Part shown: positions 8,355 to 16,455 of the stretch, piece by piece
How positions within the stretch are numbered: the stretch's first letter is position 1
Layout: every line of letters begins with the position of its first letter
Assembly (NCBI GenBank): GCA_945862545.1
Contig: CAMAYS010000004.1
Coordinates: 1-40,085 of the forward strand
Direction: 5' to 3'
Length of the DNA: 40,085 nt
Source: Casp-actino8 sp945862545
Lineage (GTDB): Bacteria; Actinomycetota; Acidimicrobiia; Acidimicrobiales; Ilumatobacteraceae
Program-made: the position numbers and the translations under genes
The notes under the pieces: generated by a model
What the model saw: the letters and a program-made list of their open reading frames with translations, nothing else
Database searches by the model: none
Told to the model about the DNA's origin: nothing

Positions 8355-9572
8355 TCAGGCCATCTTCTGCTGAAGCCGACGATCAAGGGCCGCCAAGTAA
8401 TCCTCAGTGGTCAACCACGGCTGATCCTTGGAAACCAAAATTGACAAGTCCTTGGTCATCTCTCCGGCTTCAACGCTTTCAACGCACACCTTCTCAAGAT
8501 TTTCTGCGAACTCGATGAGCTTGGGGTTGTTGTCAAGCTTGCCGCGATGCTTCAAGCCACCAGTCCACGCGTATACCGACGCAACAGGGTTCGTTGACGT
8601 CTTATTGCCCTTTTGATGTTCGCGGTAGTGGCGCGTCACGGTTCCGTGAGCAGCTTCAGCTTCAACGGTCTTTCCATCTGGCGTCATCAAGACTGATGTC
8701 ATCATACCGAGCGAGCCAAAACCCTGAGCGACGGTGTCACTTTGCACATCACCGTCATAGTTCTTGCAAGCCCAGACGTAGCCGCCTTCCCACTTCATGG
8801 CACAGGCCACCATGTCGTCGATCAAACGGTGTTCATAGGTCAGACCAGCCTTATCGAAATCAGCCTTGAACTCAGTCTCGAACACTTCTTGGAACAAGTC
8901 TTTGAACTGTCCGTCATAAGCCTTCAAGATGGTGTTTTTGGTGCTGAGGTACACCGGGTAGTTGCGGCTCAAGCCATAACGCATTGAGGCACGAGCGAAG
9001 TCACGAATGCTCTCGTTGTAGTTGTACATGCCCATCGCTACGCCACCGTCGGCGCCGTAGTTCGCAACCTGAAATTCCATCGGCTTGCTGCCATCTTCAG
9101 GAGTAAACGTCATCGTCACTGTTCCCGCACCAGGCACCTTGAAGTCCGTGGCCTTGTACTGATCGCCATGTGCGTGACGTCCAATCACAATTGGCTTGGT
9201 CCAACCGGGTACGAGTCGGGGAATGTTGCTACAGATAATCGGCTCACGGAAAACGACGCCACCAAGAATGTTACGGATCGTTCCATTGGGCGACTTCCAC
9301 ATTTTCTTCAAACCAAATTCTTCAACGCGAGCCTCATCAGGGGTGATCGTGGCGCACTTGACGCCCACGCCATGCTTCAAGATGGCATTAGCCGAATCGA
9401 TCGTGACTTGGTCATCGGTTGCATCGCGACGCTCCATACCCAGGTCGTAATACTCAAGGTTGATGTCGAGGTACGGCAGGATGAGGCGATCTTTGATGAA
9501 CTGCCAGATGATGCGCGTCATTTCATCGCCGTCGAGTTCGACAACAGTATTTTCAACCTTGATCTTGGCCAT
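8355..9572 (-). CDS. icd: NADP-dependent isocitrate dehydrogenase (dimeric, eukaryote-like type)
   Basis: The enzyme oxidatively decarboxylates isocitrate to 2-oxoglutarate and makes NADPH. The 405-residue length and the opening ELDGDEMTRIIW, followed by a YDLGMERRDATDDQVT stretch, place it in the homodimeric subfamily II that includes mitochondrial IDH2, rather than the E. coli type. Substrate-binding SPNGTIRNILGG is near residue 95, and the metal-binding DDMVA region is near residue 252. The start ATG 9572 has a clear GGAGG six bases upstream and a sigma-70-like promoter (9612-9639). It is the first gene of a unit with the quinone oxidoreductase and the acyltransferase. Confidence 0.96.
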   Translation of the reverse strand: MAKIKVENTVVELDGDEMTRIIWQFIKDRLILPYLDINLEYYDLGMERRDATDDQVTIDSANAILKHGVGVKCATITPDEARVEEFGLKKMWKSPNGTIRNILGGVVFREPIICSNIPRLVPGWTKPIVIGRHAHGDQYKATDFKVPGAGTVTMTFTPEDGSKPMEFQVANYGADGGVAMGMYNYNESIRDFARASMRYGLSRNYPVYLSTKNTILKAYDGQFKDLFQEVFETEFKADFDKAGLTYEHRLIDDMVACAMKWEGGYVWACKNYDGDVQSDTVAQGFGSLGMMTSVLMTPDGKTVEAEAAHGTVTRHYREHQKGNKTSTNPVASVYAWTGGLKHRGKLDNNPKLIEFAENLEKVCVESVEAGEMTKDLSILVSKDQPWLTTEDYLAALDRRLQQKMA

Positions 9573-9578
9573 GGGGCG

Positions 9579-9583
9579 CCTCC
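9579..9583 (-). promoter_or_regulatory. Ribosome binding site of icd
   Basis: On the minus strand GGAGG lies six bases before the icd ATG. It is the clearest Shine-Dalgarno sequence in the window. Confidence 0.75.
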
Positions 9584-9611
9584 GGGTGTGGTGGCCGCTG
9601 AGCGACCACGG

Positions 9612-9639
9612 GTTATGTCACTTGTATTGTACTTGTCAA
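9612..9639 (-). promoter_or_regulatory. Promoter of the icd operon
   Basis: On the minus strand a perfect TTGACA (9634-9639) is followed, after 16 bases, by CATAAC (9612-9617), which resembles TATAAT. It lies about 40 bases before the icd start, leaving a leader of about 30 bases with GGAGG. This is the only clear two-part promoter I see. Confidence 0.55.
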
Positions 9640-9699
9640 CCTTAGCCCGATACGCCACCCACGGGGCAACTAGTCGCTCCGCCAAGGTGCTCGGCCGAA

Positions 9700-10539
9700 T
9701 TAACGCCCAAGGCTCACAAATACCAAGGCCAACGCCGCACACGCCATCCCGAGGAATTGGGAGCGATTCGCCTTCTCATGATCGAGACGCAAGGCCAAAA
9801 CGATCGTGCTGACGGGGTACAAAGCCGTGATGACCGAAACCAATGACAACATTCCGTTGCGGTTAGCGAAAATAAACAACACATTGGCGCCCATATCAAA
9901 AAATCCGGCCCACAAGGCGATCGTGGGGATGCGACCTTGACCAAGCCTCGAACGGCCACGGAAAGCGATGATCGTTGCCGCAATCGATATCGACGCAATT
10001 CGCGCCGCCAGCAACGGCCACATTCCCGAGTCAGATGACGTGCGATCAAGACACACAAACATCCATCCGAATCCGCAACCCGCCAAAGTCGCCACGCCGA
10101 CGATTGCCAACTTCGTTGGTGCGTGCGCAGTACCTACGGCACCAGTCACTAAAGCAATGCCGACGATTGCAATCACTATTCCTGCATAAGCAATGAGTGA
10201 TGGTCGATCACCGAGAAAAAGACCCGTTCCAACCGGAAGGGCTGCACTGACAACGGCCGCAAGCGGAGCAACGACCGTCATCGAACCCTTCGCTAGCGCG
10301 TAATAAAAAAATGTCAGTCCAACAAATCCACCAAGACCACCAGCTGCGCCCCACAACCAGTCATGCATTCCTGGTGCAGGATCACCCAGAATGACAAGAA
10401 ATATTCCTAACAGCATCAAACTAAAAATTTGTCCAGCGCAGGTCACGACCAAACTGTCAATCTTTCGTGACGCTCTCCCACCGCAATAGTCACCAACCCC
10501 ATAAACAAGGGCAGCGGCAGCAGCAAGCAAAATCTCCAC
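9700..10539 (-). CDS. EamA/DMT-family transporter
   Basis: A 279-residue protein made almost wholly of hydrophobic segments, about ten helices arranged as two EamA repeats (PF00892). The repeats start near residues 1 and 140. The first has LVYGVGDYCGGRASRKIDSL, and the GDRPSLIAYAGIVIAIVGIA segment is typical of helices 4-5. DMT transporters export or import small metabolites across the cytoplasmic membrane. The substrate is unknown. The start is GTG 10539, with TAATCA six bases before it, an imperfect form of the local -10 box. It diverges from the DUF3089 lipoprotein gene 55 bases away. It precedes icd on the same strand, but icd has its own promoter. Confidence 0.85.
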   Translation of the reverse strand: MEILLAAAAALVYGVGDYCGGRASRKIDSLVVTCAGQIFSLMLLGIFLVILGDPAPGMHDWLWGAAGGLGGFVGLTFFYYALAKGSMTVVAPLAAVVSAALPVGTGLFLGDRPSLIAYAGIVIAIVGIALVTGAVGTAHAPTKLAIVGVATLAGCGFGWMFVCLDRTSSDSGMWPLLAARIASISIAATIIAFRGRSRLGQGRIPTIALWAGFFDMGANVLFIFANRNGMLSLVSVITALYPVSTIVLALRLDHEKANRSQFLGMACAALALVFVSLGR

Positions 10540-10582
10540 GCCTCATGATTAGCACGACTACACCTGTCAGCAATGACTTGGT

Positions 10583-10588
10583 TACTTT
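10583..10588 (+). promoter_or_regulatory. Candidate -10 box (TACTTT) for a leaderless DUF3089 lipoprotein mRNA
   Basis: TACTTT, then exactly six bases, then ATG 10595. There is no Shine-Dalgarno sequence in the remaining space. Confidence 0.5.
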
Positions 10589-10594
10589 TGGTGC

Positions 10595-11824
10595 ATGCGT
10601 CGTTCCATCATCGCCCTCGTGTCCCTGATATCTCTCACCGCCTGCGGGGGTGGATCATCGGGCACGACATCAGAGACTCCTTCAACAGATGTGGGGTCCA
10701 GTGAAGCTCCGGCTGAAACAACGACAACTCTGGCCACGCCGACTTCAATCGTTGCTCCGTACACGAGCGAGATCTATAGCGATCCCACGCACTGGACCTG
10801 TCGTCCTGACATGACCGACACCTGTGATGACGACACCAGCGTCACCATGATCAATGCGGATGGCACCACGGAAGTTGCAACCTTCACTCCAGATCCCGAT
10901 GCCCCCGTTGATTGTTTTTACGCCTATCCGACATCTAGCGATGATCTCACTATGAACTCCGACCTCATCGCTGGACGCGAGAAGGAGGTCGCCTATCAAC
11001 AAGCTGCCCGATTGTCCTCAGTATGTCGTATGTTCGCACCGACATACCGCAGCGTCACTTTGGCTGGGTTATTCAATCCCCCAGCGGGAGTTGACCGTGC
11101 AAGCGCGTGGATGATTCCCTTTGAAGACATTAAAGATGCCTGGAACCATTATCTCGCCAATGACAACCAAGGTCGGGGCGTCATTTTGTTGGGTCACTCG
11201 CAAGGAACTGGTCATATCATTCGCCTCTTGAAGGAAGTGGTTGATCCAAGTGAAGCGCAACGATCAGTATTGATTTCCGCCATCATGTTGGGCGGCGCGG
11301 TTGCCGTTCCTGAAGGCGAAGATGTCGGTGCGGCGATGCAAAATATTCCGCTGTGTCGTTCGAATGAACAAACTGGATGCATCATCACCTACGCATCTTT
11401 CCGCGACACAGCACCCCCGCCCGCCAACGCTTATTTCGGTAGGCCAGGAGGAATGGGACAACCATCGCCCGAAGGCGAAATGGCTGGTTGCACCAATCCC
11501 GCCGCATTAAGCGGGGGCACGGGCGTGTTGAAGTCGGCCTTTGTCACCGCCGACTGGGCATTTACCGACCCTGCACTTGCTGCTTCGATCACGACCCCAT
11601 TCATGGGATTCCCCGACCTACTTGAGGCCGAATGTGTATATGCAAACGGTTTCTCTTATCTCGAAGTTCTCACCAATGCCGATCCAACAGACGCTCGCGC
11701 TGATTCATTCAAGGGTGACTTGTCACCAGAGTGGGGAACGCACGCAGTGGACTGGGAAATCGCGTCGCTGAACATTCTTGATGTCGTCAACGAAGAGATC
11801 AACCAATGGAAGAAAACTCACTGA
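10595..11824 (+). CDS. DUF3089 alpha/beta-hydrolase-like lipoprotein
   Basis: A 409-residue secreted lipoprotein. The signal peptide MRRSIIALVSLISLTAC ends in a lipobox (LTAC, Cys17). A low-complexity Gly/Ser/Thr linker to about residue 50 follows. The body fits DUF3089 (PF11288), a family with an alpha/beta-hydrolase fold. It contains the nucleophile elbow GHSQG at 200-204 with Ser202, and several cysteines (Cys69, 77, 107, 144) that could form disulfides outside the cell. Esterase or lipase activity is an inference from the fold. No biochemical function is assigned to the family as far as I know. The gene is preceded by a leaderless-type box and stands alone, 37 bases ahead of the aldo/keto reductase gene, which has its own box. 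Confidence 0.85.
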   Translation: MRRSIIALVSLISLTACGGGSSGTTSETPSTDVGSSEAPAETTTTLATPTSIVAPYTSEIYSDPTHWTCRPDMTDTCDDDTSVTMINADGTTEVATFTPDPDAPVDCFYAYPTSSDDLTMNSDLIAGREKEVAYQQAARLSSVCRMFAPTYRSVTLAGLFNPPAGVDRASAWMIPFEDIKDAWNHYLANDNQGRGVILLGHSQGTGHIIRLLKEVVDPSEAQRSVLISAIMLGGAVAVPEGEDVGAAMQNIPLCRSNEQTGCIITYASFRDTAPPPANAYFGRPGGMGQPSPEGEMAGCTNPAALSGGTGVLKSAFVTADWAFTDPALAASITTPFMGFPDLLEAECVYANGFSYLEVLTNADPTDARADSFKGDLSPEWGTHAVDWEIASLNILDVVNEEINQWKKTH

Positions 11825-11849
11825 CTCATCGTTAGAGGCGGGGCTCACC

Positions 11850-11855
11850 TAAGGT
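11850..11855 (+). promoter_or_regulatory. Candidate -10 box (TAAGGT) for a leaderless aldo/keto reductase mRNA
   Basis: TAAGGT, then exactly six bases (ACGAGA), then ATG 11862. The ACGAG after the box recurs after TACCGT at 28770. Confidence 0.5.
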
Positions 11856-11861
11856 ACGAGA

Positions 11862-12854
11862 ATGGAGCATGTTCGATTTGGCCGCACCGGCCTCAAAGTT
11901 TCTCGTTTATGTCTTGGCACGATGACCTTCGGTTATCAATGTGATGAGGAAATGTCTTTTTCCATCATCGACGCAGCCAGTGAAGCAGGAATCGACTTCA
12001 TTGACACTGCCGATATGTACCCATTAGGTGCGCCGAGCGAACTCTACGGACGCACTGAGGAGATACTCGGGAAATGGCTCGCTGGCAAGCGGGATCAATA
12101 CCTCATCGCTACCAAATGTTTTTTCCCAACGGGCAAGAAGGCTTGGGAAGGCGGCAACTCACGACAAAACATTATGCGCTCCATCGATTTGTCGCTGAAG
12201 CGTCTCGGCACTGACCATATTGATCTGTATCAAGTGCATTCATGGGACGCCAATACTCGCATCGATGAAACTCTCACAGCCCTTGAAGACCTCGTGAAAT
12301 CAGGAAAAGTTCGCTATGTGGGCTGCTCAAATTTTCTCGCTTACCAACTCGCCCGCTCCATCGGACGCGCTGAAGTCCTCAGTCTCACTGGTTTTGAATC
12401 AGTACAGCCGCGTTACAACATGTTGTTTCGCGATATTGAGCGCGAACTTTTACCGCTTTGTGAAGATGACAACATCGCCGTGATTCCCTACAACCCATTA
12501 GCGGGAGGATTTCTCACTGGTAAACACCTGCGCGGAAATCCCACAGAAGGGAGTCGATTCACTTTGGGCTTCGCCGCAGGTCGATATCAAGCCCGCTATT
12601 GGCATGAGCATATGTTTGACACTGTTGACCAGTTACGCGAGATCGCGAACGAAACTGGCGTCTCCTTGGCGACCCTTGCCGTGCAGTGGGTACTCGCCAA
12701 CAAAACTGTGACGTCACCGATTATCGGAGCCAGTCGACCCGAGCAATTGGCTGACGCAGTTCTCGCCACGCAATCCCCGATGAGCCCCGACATTAAAAAG
12801 CGCATTGACGAACTGACGCACGACTACCGCTTTGTTGACGACGCCCGCTGGTAA
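11862..12854 (+). CDS. Aldo/keto reductase
   Basis: A 330-residue NADPH-dependent (beta/alpha)8-barrel oxidoreductase (PF00248). The catalytic tetrad is visible as Asp48, Tyr53, Lys85 and His126, in IDFIDTADMYP, LIATKCFF and DLYQVHSWD. The KVRYVGCSNFLAYQLARSI segment and the C-terminal ASRPEQLADAVLA coenzyme site are typical of the AKR families related to YajO, Tas and the potassium-channel beta subunit. It would reduce an aldehyde or ketone in the cytoplasm, but the substrate is unknown. The gene has its own leaderless-type box and faces the tRNA-Val gene convergently. Confidence 0.92.
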   Translation: MEHVRFGRTGLKVSRLCLGTMTFGYQCDEEMSFSIIDAASEAGIDFIDTADMYPLGAPSELYGRTEEILGKWLAGKRDQYLIATKCFFPTGKKAWEGGNSRQNIMRSIDLSLKRLGTDHIDLYQVHSWDANTRIDETLTALEDLVKSGKVRYVGCSNFLAYQLARSIGRAEVLSLTGFESVQPRYNMLFRDIERELLPLCEDDNIAVIPYNPLAGGFLTGKHLRGNPTEGSRFTLGFAAGRYQARYWHEHMFDTVDQLREIANETGVSLATLAVQWVLANKTVTSPIIGASRPEQLADAVLATQSPMSPDIKKRIDELTHDYRFVDDARW

Positions 12855-12875
12855 TCATTGACCAGTGAGCGCTTT

Positions 12876-12952
<77 letters not shown>

Positions 12953-12965
12953 AAAAGCAGAACAA

Positions 12966-12971
12966 ACCCTA
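12966..12971 (-). promoter_or_regulatory. Candidate -10 box (TAGGGT) of the tRNA-Val gene
   Basis: On the minus strand TAGGGT lies 13 bases before the mature tRNA 5' end. Transcription would begin about seven bases upstream of it. No convincing -35 box is visible. Confidence 0.35.
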
Positions 12972-13010
12972 CAGGCTCAGCCACCGCCTCGCCCACCCAC
13001 GAAGCCTGCT

Positions 13011-14093
13011 TTATTTGAGCCGAATCAGGACTTCATTGGCCAAAAGTCGACCCGCCCTCGTCAACGTGACCATCCCATGAGCCACATTCAGTAACTCGGA
13101 CATCATCTCAAGATCCTCAGTCGTGAAAGAATCCATCGGGACGCCCTCACGCATTCGCATGGCCAATTGCAAACCCTCAAGTCGTCGCTCTTGGTCACCA
13201 AGCATTTCAAAAGAGGACTCTGCACTCTGCGACGAGTTAATCAATTCAATGAAGCGATCAGGGGTCCGCACATTCCACGAACGCCGACCATCGTGATGGG
13301 CATGGGCTGCACTCCCAAACCCGGCGTAGTTCCCCTGCAACCAATACAAACGATTGTGCTGGCACTCACGATCGGGCAGCGACCAGTTGGAGACCTCATA
13401 GTTCTTTAACCCAGCAGCAACTAACAAGTCATCGGCGACCTCATACATTTCTGCTTGAAGATCGTTATCCGGGTGACGCGTGGGATCATCGGCCAACGGA
13501 GTACCCGACTCAACAGTCAGTCCATACGCCGACACATGAGTTGGTTGCAATTCGAGGATTGAGCGCACAGTTGCCGACCAATCGGCGACTGATTCGCCGT
13601 GAACTCCGTAGATAATGTCCAGATTGATATCCACAAAGCCAGCTCGACGAGCCATCTCTAGTGAACGATGCACATTGTCGGGATCATGCGTGCGCCCCAG
13701 CGATTTCAGGACATGAGATTGCATTGATTGCACACCGAAACTCAAACGATTGACCCCGCCTTCGATAAATCTGGACATCATCTCATCGGTGACATCATCA
13801 GGATTGCATTCAATGGTTATCTCGGCATCACTCGTGACCGGAATTCCCGCTAAGACCCGGACCAAGTCCTCTGGTGGGACACGGGTAGGAGTTCCACCTC
13901 CGACGAAGATTGACGTTGCCCTCGGCATTGCAGCAGAAACCGCCCGATCAATCTCTGTTGAAAGTGCTCCTAAATAATCTTCAATAATGTGATCGCGGTC
14001 CGTGAATGTGGCGAAGGCGCAATAATCACAACGATGTCGACAGAAAGGAATGTGTACATACACCCCATAGCCCGCGTTTTCGGTGACTCCCAT
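13011..14093 (-). CDS. hemW: Radical SAM heme chaperone HemW (oxygen-independent coproporphyrinogen oxidase-like)
   Basis: A 360-residue radical SAM protein. The [4Fe-4S] cluster motif CRHRCDYC (Cx3Cx2C) is near residue 18 and VGGGTPTRVP near residue 63. A HemN-like C-terminal domain follows. HemW proteins bind heme and deliver it to target enzymes. True HemN differs at the N terminus and is longer (about 450 residues), so HemW is the better name. The start codon overlaps the stop of the BldD-like gene (TAATG), so translation is probably coupled. It is the last protein gene of the hrcA-dnaJ-rsmE-bldD-hemW unit. A similar gene order is known in Mycobacterium. Confidence 0.92.
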   Translation of the reverse strand: MGVTENAGYGVYVHIPFCRHRCDYCAFATFTDRDHIIEDYLGALSTEIDRAVSAAMPRATSIFVGGGTPTRVPPEDLVRVLAGIPVTSDAEITIECNPDDVTDEMMSRFIEGGVNRLSFGVQSMQSHVLKSLGRTHDPDNVHRSLEMARRAGFVDINLDIIYGVHGESVADWSATVRSILELQPTHVSAYGLTVESGTPLADDPTRHPDNDLQAEMYEVADDLLVAAGLKNYEVSNWSLPDRECQHNRLYWLQGNYAGFGSAAHAHHDGRRSWNVRTPDRFIELINSSQSAESSFEMLGDQERRLEGLQLAMRMREGVPMDSFTTEDLEMMSELLNVAHGMVTLTRAGRLLANEVLIRLK

Positions 14094-14620
14094 TAGTTTG
14101 ACTGCGATGGCTTGAAGAGTAAGCCGAGGCTTTCAAGTCGTTTGCCCACATCGTCAGTTGGCGCATTGATCATCGCCGCAATCGCTCGCACGTCGTCGTT
14201 ACGAACAGTGAGAACCTTGCCGTTAAAGTCGCCGCGTTGGACTTGAATCAGAGATAAAAAGCGAGACAGCATGTCAAACTCCTGACCCTTGAGCATCGCC
14301 AACTTCTGCAAATCAATCACCAGTTTTTCGCTGACGAAAACTGCCGATGCATCACCCGTAAAGTCATCTCGCGGTAGCAGTTGCTCAATAGACACAACAT
14401 AAAACGTTGCCAAGCGTCGCAAGCGGGGCAATGAAATCGCCCGCTCTCCACGCTCATATGCACCCACTACCGAGGCTTTGAACTCTTCTTGTGATTGAAG
14501 TTCAACATCTTGAAGCGACATCTTCTTTTGCCGACGAATTGATCGCAAGCGCTCACCAACTTGGAGATTAAAGGCGAGTGACTCAGCGTCATGTTCGTCA
14601 AAAGTTCTCTCCTCAGCCAT
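14093..14620 (-). CDS. bldD: BldD-like transcriptional regulator with a cyclic-di-GMP binding signature
   Basis: A 175-residue protein. Residues 20-85 form an XRE/HTH_3 DNA-binding domain: VGERLRSIRRQKKMSLQDVE, then VVGAYERGERAISLPRLRRL, ending EQLLPR. This matches Streptomyces BldD (about 167 residues) closely in layout. The C-terminal half keeps the BldD ligand site: R129-G130-D131, eight residues, then R140-N141-D142-D143, the RGD-X8-RxDD pattern that binds tetrameric c-di-GMP in Streptomyces. By analogy it would dimerise on c-di-GMP and repress target genes. Which targets it has here is unknown. It overlaps rsmE by 8 bases and hemW by one base, so it is embedded in a protein-folding operon. 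The Streptomyces gene lies in a different context, from memory. Confidence 0.88.
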   Translation of the reverse strand: MAEERTFDEHDAESLAFNLQVGERLRSIRRQKKMSLQDVELQSQEEFKASVVGAYERGERAISLPRLRRLATFYVVSIEQLLPRDDFTGDASAVFVSEKLVIDLQKLAMLKGQEFDMLSRFLSLIQVQRGDFNGKVLTVRNDDVRAIAAMINAPTDDVGKRLESLGLLFKPSQSN

Positions 14621-15308
14621 GTTGCACCCTTTGCTGGCTCATCAATACTGCAGCGGCCACGGCGGCGGTCTCTGACCGCAAAATACCGCCAGGCAAACTC
14701 ACACGTTGTTGGCTCAGGGCTAACTCTTGGTGAGTAAATCCACCTTCTGGTCCGATCACGATCACAGAAATCGCGGAGTCAATACTTTGACCACCAGGTT
14801 CAGCAAAGGCCACATTCGGACCTTGTGATGCAACGAAGGCTTCTAAGGAAAGAAAGACTTTGTGTACCTGTGGAATCGTCACACTTCGACTTTGCATTGC
14901 CGCCTCGCGAGCAATCTTCTGCCAGCGGATTTGATTCTTAGATCCTTTGTTTTCGTCCCAGCGCACAATGCATCGCTCAGTGATGAGTGGCACGATGTGC
15001 TCAATGCCTAATTCGGTCAATTTCTGCACCACGAGGTCAGGTTTATCACCCTTGGTCACTGCGAAAGCCACTGTCAACTCACGCAATTGTTGTGGTGCCT
15101 CACGAATTTCCGAAGCCTCAATATCCAAAATTGTTGACTGGCGATATTGGCACATACGCCACGAGCCACGACCATCGCTGACTGAAACTACCTCTCCACC
15201 TCTCAAGCGCAGAACTTTACTGAGGTGATACATATCCTCTTCGCTCAAGACTGGTTGAGCGAGGTCAGCCACAAAAACGTGGGCAGCGGCTTGGCGCCGC
15301 TCGTTCAT
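14613..15308 (-). CDS. rsmE: 16S rRNA (uracil1498-N3)-methyltransferase
   Basis: RsmE methylates N3 of U1498 in the decoding region of 16S rRNA, using S-adenosylmethionine. The 231-residue length is normal. An N-terminal PUA-like domain (about 8-75, with HLSKVLRLRGGE) is followed by a SPOUT knot. The SAM-binding loops are IVIGPEGGFTHQELAL near residue 183 and LRSETAAVAAAVLM near residue 210. It overlaps the upstream dnaJ by four bases and the downstream BldD-like gene by eight. The dnaJ-rsmE pairing is widespread in bacteria. Confidence 0.95.
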   Translation of the reverse strand: MNERRQAAAHVFVADLAQPVLSEEDMYHLSKVLRLRGGEVVSVSDGRGSWRMCQYRQSTILDIEASEIREAPQQLRELTVAFAVTKGDKPDLVVQKLTELGIEHIVPLITERCIVRWDENKGSKNQIRWQKIAREAAMQSRSVTIPQVHKVFLSLEAFVASQGPNVAFAEPGGQSIDSAISVIVIGPEGGFTHQELALSQQRVSLPGGILRSETAAVAAAVLMSQQRVQHG

Positions 15309-16432
15309 GAGAAAGCCGATTTTATTTTGGAGAACAAACTCTTGTCGGCCGGTGCGACTTCTTCACCACGTTGCTGAGCAAACAAGCGTAAAACTTGCGC
15401 TTCGTCATCAGTCAATTTGCTCGGAACGACAACCTTGATAATCACTCGCAGATCGCCGCGTCCAGAAGCTTGCAGGCGTGGCACGCCACGACGACGCAAC
15501 ATGAATTCACGTCCTGGTTGCGTTCCAGCGGGAATCAACAGTGTTTCATCTCCATCAAGGGTGGCCAATTCAAGTGACACCCCAAGAGTTGCTTGGGCAA
15601 TCGAAATTTCAACTTCAGTGATCAGATCAAAACCATCGCGCACATATCGGGCGTGTGGCTTGACTCGCAGGCGAACAAATAAATCCCCTGCTCCCCCACC
15701 CCGCTCACCGACTGCTCCGCGACCTGTGAGACGCATCGTTGAACCTGAGTCAACTCCCGCAGGTACATCAACTGCGTAGTTTTTTTCGGTGATCACACGA
15801 CCTTTACCCGAGCACGGTACACACGGAGTGACAATCACTTTGCCGAAACCGCCGCATCGGGGGCAGGCCGACATGGTGACCATCTGTCCTAACAAACTTT
15901 GGCGCACGCGTTGCACTTGACCCACGCCATTACATTGCGAACAAGTAACTGCTTGGGTTCCTGAACCTGCTCCGCTACCTGAGCAGTCCTCACATGCCAA
16001 AGCAGTGCGCACATCAACCGAAATGTTGGCTCCAAAAACAGCCTCTTCAAATGTCAGGTCGGCAGTGGTTTCCAAGTCTTCACCGCGTGGTGGACCTGTT
16101 GGACCGCGCTGTGAACCAAAGGGGCTTCCACCAAAGAAATTCTCGAAGATATCCCCGAGGCCTCCACCACCACCGAAGAAATCACCGCCGCCGCTACCAC
16201 CACCACCGCCCGAGACACCTGCCTCACCGAAGCGGTCGTAACGAGCCCGTGAGTCGGCGTCAGATAAGACTTCGTACGCCCGAGCCACTTGCTTGAACTG
16301 CTCTTCAGCGGCAGAATCACCAGGGTTAGCATCCGGGTGCAGTTGGCGTGCCTTGACTCGATAGGCCTTTTTGATTTGATCAGCAGATGCGTTGCGCTGG
16401 ACGCCCAAAAGTTCGTAGTAATCAGCCATCAT
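15305..16432 (-). CDS. dnaJ: Chaperone DnaJ
   Basis: A type I Hsp40 of 375 residues that delivers clients to DnaK and stimulates its ATPase. The J domain (residues 3-68) has the HPD motif in QLHPDANPGD. A Gly/Phe-rich region of about 75-110 follows. The zinc-finger domain has all four CxxCxGxG repeats: CEDCSGSG, CSQCNGVG, CPRCGGFG and CVPCSGKG. The C-terminal substrate domain follows. The start could be either of two adjacent ATGs (16432 or 16429). It lies 23 bases behind hrcA, and no dnaK or grpE is adjacent. This is the actinobacterial dnaJ2 arrangement, with the main dnaK operon presumably elsewhere. Confidence 0.96.
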   Translation of the reverse strand: MMADYYELLGVQRNASADQIKKAYRVKARQLHPDANPGDSAAEEQFKQVARAYEVLSDADSRARYDRFGEAGVSGGGGGSGGGDFFGGGGGLGDIFENFFGGSPFGSQRGPTGPPRGEDLETTADLTFEEAVFGANISVDVRTALACEDCSGSGAGSGTQAVTCSQCNGVGQVQRVRQSLLGQMVTMSACPRCGGFGKVIVTPCVPCSGKGRVITEKNYAVDVPAGVDSGSTMRLTGRGAVGERGGGAGDLFVRLRVKPHARYVRDGFDLITEVEISIAQATLGVSLELATLDGDETLLIPAGTQPGREFMLRRRGVPRLQASGRGDLRVIIKVVVPSKLTDDEAQVLRLFAQQRGEEVAPADKSLFSKIKSAFS

Positions 16433-16455
16433 CGTTCTTTTTCTGTCCTGCCTCG

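Noticed and set aside
9168..9812. Plus-strand open frame (214 codons) opposite icd
   Set aside because: It spans a certain icd gene and its promoter, and shows no recognisable protein features.
10549..10560. TTAGCACGA resembling half of a CIRCE element
   Set aside because: Only one imperfect half-site, with no matching inverted half nine bases away.
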